Shown here piece after piece: positions 61,161 to 64,000 of a DNA stretch of 64,000 bases. The notes under the pieces are model-generated. The model had not been told where the DNA came from, searched no databases, and saw only the letters and a list, made by a program, of their open reading frames with translations. The stretch lies in assembly GCA_902786245.1 (NCBI GenBank), contig CADABS010000003.1:1-64000 (forward strand). The letters are read 5' to 3'. Origin of the DNA: an uncultured Erysipelotrichaceae bacterium. GTDB lineage: Bacteria; Bacillota_I; Bacilli_A; Erysipelotrichales; Erysipelotrichaceae. A program made the translations under genes and the position numbers. Numbering within the stretch: position 1 is the stretch's first letter; each line of letters begins with the position of its first letter.

Positions 61161-62807
61161 ATGAAAAAGGAAATCCGCATTGATAAAAACACCTTGAAAA
61201 AATTCATGGATGTTTCCGGGGGCAAAGTCTTTCTGCTGCCCGTCATCCTGACGCTGGTCCTGGCCGCAGCCATCTGGTATTTTTTCCTGCCGCCGCTGAA
61301 TCTGAAGTCATCCGCATTCTGGATGTTTCTGGCATTCCTGCTGATCGTATACATCGTTCTCAGCGGTCTTTACGCATCCGTCAAAAAACAGCAGGCTGCT
61401 CTGAAATTTCCATCATATGCACTGATTCTCATCGTCATATGCTATATTCTGATGATGCTGTACAGCACCCGGATCTTCCATGCAAAGAAGTACAGTGAAA
61501 TCCTGCAGGTGCAGGAAGCATCTATTGAGGTAATTCCTTCTGTTTCCGGTTCCTCTTCGATAGCCCTGATGGATACGGCAAGCGCAGAGCGTCTCGGCGA
61601 CCGCAGAATCGGTTCTCTGACCGATGTCGTCAGCCAGTTCAATGTCAGTTCCTATATGCAGATCAATTATCATGACACCCCGGTCAAGGTGGCACCGCTT
61701 GCCTATGACGGCTTCTTCAAATGGAATGCAAACCGCAGCAGCGGCATCCCGGGCTATGTTCTGGTGAATCCTGTCGATATGTCCGCTGACTATGTTTCTC
61801 TGCAGCAGAAAATGCGGTATGTACCGTCTGCTTACTTTTCTGATAATCTCTACCGGAAGATCCGCTTCCGCTATCCGTCTGCCATGTTCGGCAACCTGCA
61901 TTTCGAAATCGATGAAGACGGCAATCCGATGTATGTCGCATCCGTCTATGACCATTCCATCGGACTGTTCGGCGGAACCGTCGTTACCGGTGCGATCCTG
62001 ATCGATCCGGTCACAGGGACCATGGAAAAATATGAAGCAGGTACCGTACCGCAGTGGGTCGATGTCGTCTATGAAGGAGACCTGCTCTGCACCCAGTACA
62101 ATGATCATGCCCAGCTGCAGCACGGTTTCTTCAACAGTATCTTCTCGCAGACCGACTGCCGGCAGATCACGACGATTCAGTCGGAAGATGAAGACGGCGA
62201 CAGTGTCCGCTATCAGGATTACGGCTATATCGCAAAAGACGGCGATATCTGGATGTATACCGGTGTTACATCCGTCAACGGAGATTCCTCGAATATCGGA
62301 TTCATCCTGGCCAATGAGCGTACCAGCGAAACAAGATTCGTCACCTGCGCCGGTGCGGATGAATTCTCCGGTATGAAGAGCGCAGAAGGCGAAGTACAGG
62401 AAAAAGGCTATATCGCATCTTTCCCGAGCCTGATCAATGTCGAAGGAAAACCGGCCTATATCATGGTGCTGAAAGACGCAAACGGTCTGGTCAAGATGTA
62501 TGCGGCAGTAGATGTCGAACAGTACAACACCGTCGTCACCGCACCTACCCAGGCAGAATGCCTTGAAAAATTCCAGGCGCTTGTGTCCGACGGCATGCCG
62601 GTCGATACATCCGCATTTGAAACAAAGACGATTGTCATCGAAAAGATCCAGACAATGGATCATGACGGCAATACATGGATCTATATCGTCGACAGCGACA
62701 GAAACATCTATAAGGCAAAATACGCAGATGTGCTGCAGATGCTGCTGGTGGATGAAGGCGATACTGTCACGATTGCGACGGACGGTACCGTGTTTACAAT
62801 GAAATAA
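61161..62807 (+). CDS. Membrane protein of unknown function, behind a putative Mn2+ riboswitch
   Basis: A 548-residue protein with three hydrophobic segments near residues 25-43, 52-68 and 82-100, then about 450 residues of β-rich extracellular or cytosolic domain with many short repeats (YVLVNPVDMSADYV, FGGTVVTGAILIDPVTG, DGDIWMYTGVTSVNGD, GNTWIYIVDSDRNIY). I do not recognise the family. AGGAGG lies nine bases before the ATG. The leader suggests control by Mn2+, so a role in manganese handling or in a Mn-dependent envelope process is a hypothesis. Confidence 0.8.
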   Translation: MKKEIRIDKNTLKKFMDVSGGKVFLLPVILTLVLAAAIWYFFLPPLNLKSSAFWMFLAFLLIVYIVLSGLYASVKKQQAALKFPSYALILIVICYILMMLYSTRIFHAKKYSEILQVQEASIEVIPSVSGSSSIALMDTASAERLGDRRIGSLTDVVSQFNVSSYMQINYHDTPVKVAPLAYDGFFKWNANRSSGIPGYVLVNPVDMSADYVSLQQKMRYVPSAYFSDNLYRKIRFRYPSAMFGNLHFEIDEDGNPMYVASVYDHSIGLFGGTVVTGAILIDPVTGTMEKYEAGTVPQWVDVVYEGDLLCTQYNDHAQLQHGFFNSIFSQTDCRQITTIQSEDEDGDSVRYQDYGYIAKDGDIWMYTGVTSVNGDSSNIGFILANERTSETRFVTCAGADEFSGMKSAEGEVQEKGYIASFPSLINVEGKPAYIMVLKDANGLVKMYAAVDVEQYNTVVTAPTQAECLEKFQALVSDGMPVDTSAFETKTIVIEKIQTMDHDGNTWIYIVDSDRNIYKAKYADVLQMLLVDEGDTVTIATDGTVFTMK

Positions 62808-62816
62808 AGGATTTTG

Positions 62817-62854
62817 AAAAGCTGTCACGCTGAACTCAGCGCGGCAGCTTTTTC
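62817..62854. terminator. Bidirectional terminator
   Basis: AAAAGCTG and CAGCTTTT form the outer stem with CGCTG/CAGCG inside, loop AACT. T-runs on both sides serve the membrane protein gene and the DUF1653 gene. Confidence 0.85.
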
Positions 62855-63137
62855 ATTTTCCCAATGCTTTCAGATCCGTATCAGACGCATATTCAAATCT
62901 GTATTTCTGTAAATACTGCGGATATTTATCATGGTCTGTTTCACCGTAAAACATTTCATACGGGCGGGCAAATACCCTCTGCTCTCCATATAAGGCCCTG
63001 TAAATGACAAGTTTCTCACCGGTTTCCGTATGCTCTGCCGTACCCAGATACAGGTACAGATATTCCGTCCCTTCCGGATCAGCCGTTTCTCTTTTGAAAT
63101 GCCGGAGTATATCGCCATGTGTGAATTCTTCTGCCAT
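62853..63137 (-). CDS. DUF1653 protein
   Basis: A 94-residue protein with the DUF1653 pattern: LRHFKRE, YLYLYLGTAEHTETGEKLVIYRALYG (shown in part in the family as AxHTETxE), then FARPYEMFYGE. The domain is a small β-barrel of unknown function, seen alone or fused to other enzymes. The ATG follows the stop of the upstream dehydrogenase gene by three bases, so it is cotranscribed. Confidence 0.85.
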   Translation of the reverse strand: MAEEFTHGDILRHFKRETADPEGTEYLYLYLGTAEHTETGEKLVIYRALYGEQRVFARPYEMFYGETDHDKYPQYLQKYRFEYASDTDLKALGK

Positions 63138-63140
63138 GGA

Positions 63141-64000
63141 TCAGTCCGCCACCTTTTCATATGTATGGGCAGCACTGCTTCTTTCCATGGCCTCCATGAT
63201 CTTCAGCACATGCAGAGCCAGTGATGCATCGGTACGGGGTGTTCCGCCGGCCCGGATGCACAGAGCCAGATCATACGGTCCGATGCCCCTGCATTCATCC
63301 GTATATGCATTGACCGGTTCCAGTTTCACTGCCTGAGGATTGCTCATATCCGCCGGAATAGCCGGTGTAAAATAGACATCTCCGCCGAAATGATTCGGAT
63401 CTGCCAGTTTCAGCATGCCTTTTCTGCCGTAGATCATAAAGTCTGCCCGGTCGATCAGATGGCTTTCACTGTCGTCGTGCAGCGTACCTGTTACGCCGTT
63501 TTTCAGTTTCAGGACCGCTGTCAGAATGCTTTCATTCGGCGTACTGATCATCTTTCCGTAATCCGGACTGCTCTCAAGGATACAGGTTCTTTCCGGATAC
63601 GGTGCTTTCAGGAACGCGGCTGTTTCTTCTGCTTCCCCGAGCAGACCGCACAGCGCTGTCAGATAATAGACGACATAATCGCGCAGAATACCCGCTCCCG
63701 GCTGCCGCAGGAACGGAAACCAGGAAGTCAGAATATCATTGTTCCGGCAGATGGAGATACTGAAACTGTTGATATCGCCCAGCATACCTTCTTCAATTGC
63801 CTTCTTCGCTGTTTCACAGGCACTGCCCAGGAATGTATCCGGGGCAGAGCACAGATACAGTCCCTTTTCTTCTGCCAGACCGATCAGTTCCTCTGCTTCT
63901 TCTGATGTTACGGTAATTGTCTTTTCGGTATAGACGTGCTTTCCGGCATTCAATGCCTGCCGGATCAGGGAGGCATGGCTGCCTACCGGTGTCAGGATGA
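63141..64000 (-). CDS. Gfo/Idh/MocA-family oxidoreductase, N-terminus beyond the window
   Basis: The frame is open to the window edge and enters as ILTPVGSHASLIRQAL, then NAGKHVYTEKTITVTSEEAEEL, the hallmark EKxxxx Lys region of these NAD(P)-dependent sugar dehydrogenases. The substrate-binding domain follows (GMLGDINSFSIS, GAGILRDYVVYYLTALCGLLG, VNAYTDECRGIGP). At least 286 residues are visible, out of about 350 usually. The Rossmann start is missing only because of the cut. It is intact, unlike the remnant at 34.8 kb. Confidence 0.9.
   Translation of the reverse strand, partial: ILTPVGSHASLIRQALNAGKHVYTEKTITVTSEEAEELIGLAEEKGLYLCSAPDTFLGSACETAKKAIEEGMLGDINSFSISICRNNDILTSWFPFLRQPGAGILRDYVVYYLTALCGLLGEAEETAAFLKAPYPERTCILESSPDYGKMISTPNESILTAVLKLKNGVTGTLHDDSESHLIDRADFMIYGRKGMLKLADPNHFGGDVYFTPAIPADMSNPQAVKLEPVNAYTDECRGIGPYDLALCIRAGGTPRTDASLALHVLKIMEAMERSSAAHTYEKVAD

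Noticed and set aside
61413-62828. 471-codon minus-strand frame opposite the unknown membrane protein
   Set aside because: The plus-strand gene has a strong SD, leader RNA and terminator. The antisense frame has none of these.

Overview
The window is bacterial and gene-dense, with Bacillota-type Shine-Dalgarno sites (AGGAGG-like) in front of nearly every gene. It has YesM/YesN-type two-component regulation, a LuxS, ROK regulators, a B12 riboswitch, a flavodoxin and an oxygen-sensitive sulfatase-maturing radical SAM enzyme. Together these suggest an anaerobic, gut-type Bacillota, plausibly an Erysipelotrichia relative. That placement is inference: there is no rRNA or phylogenetic marker here. 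I see no tRNA, rRNA, insertion sequence, phage gene or CRISPR array.

Layout. 0-5.4 kb: a minus-strand run with a split chromate-transporter (CHR) pair, an AEC permease and a TVP38/DedA-like membrane protein that are each broken by one missing base in a homopolymer, then gamma-glutamyltransferase and an SGNH hydrolase. 5.5-8.7 kb: the anaerobic sulfatase-maturing enzyme, a second CHR pair and a divergent LysR regulator. 8.8-31 kb: a sulfated-glycan locus with an esterase, three sulfatases, a complete ribose-type ABC importer, a YdjC deacetylase, a YesN/YesM two-component system, a ROK sugar kinase and a GH3 glycosidase. It continues into an odd set of glycolysis-like genes (phosphoglucose isomerase, phosphofructokinase, triose-phosphate isomerase and a LarA-type nickel racemase) arranged around a ROK repressor and at least five copies of a 21-bp palindrome. 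33-37 kb: a fourth sulfatase, a decayed Gfo/Idh oxidoreductase and a DUF1593 nucleoside-hydrolase-like protein.

37-49.2 kb: a one-carbon block. MetF, a stand-alone MetH reactivation protein and a MetH lacking its activation domain overlap by ATGA. FolD and FchA face them. A PucR-type regulator, a 71-residue protein and an operon of SDR dehydrogenase, a 15-cysteine protein of unknown function and a GcvT/LigM/DmdA-like THF methyltransferase follow. A cobalamin riboswitch controls a DUF4430 lipid-anchored or membrane-anchored protein and an ECF-type S component. The most economical reading is an uncharacterised THF-dependent demethylation pathway with its own methyl-THF disposal and B12 supply. 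49.2-64 kb: luxS with a duplicated tail, an S9 peptidase, Mn-type pyrophosphatase, a fructokinase-type ROK kinase, a flavodoxin/DUF3793 pair behind twin operators, a PAP2 phosphatase, a GH1 glycosidase, a yybP-ykoY-like (Mn2+) leader in front of an unknown membrane protein, DUF1653 and a truncated Gfo/Idh dehydrogenase.

How it fits together. All four sulfatases carry the CxPxR cysteine that the radical SAM enzyme converts to formylglycine, and none has a signal peptide. Sulfated sugars are therefore probably imported by the ABC system and desulfated in the cytoplasm, and the CHR pairs are candidate exporters for the sulfate released. The sugar would then pass through the ROK kinase and the operator-controlled isomerase, kinase and triose isomerase set, whose altered active-site loops suggest a substrate other than ordinary glucose 6-phosphate.
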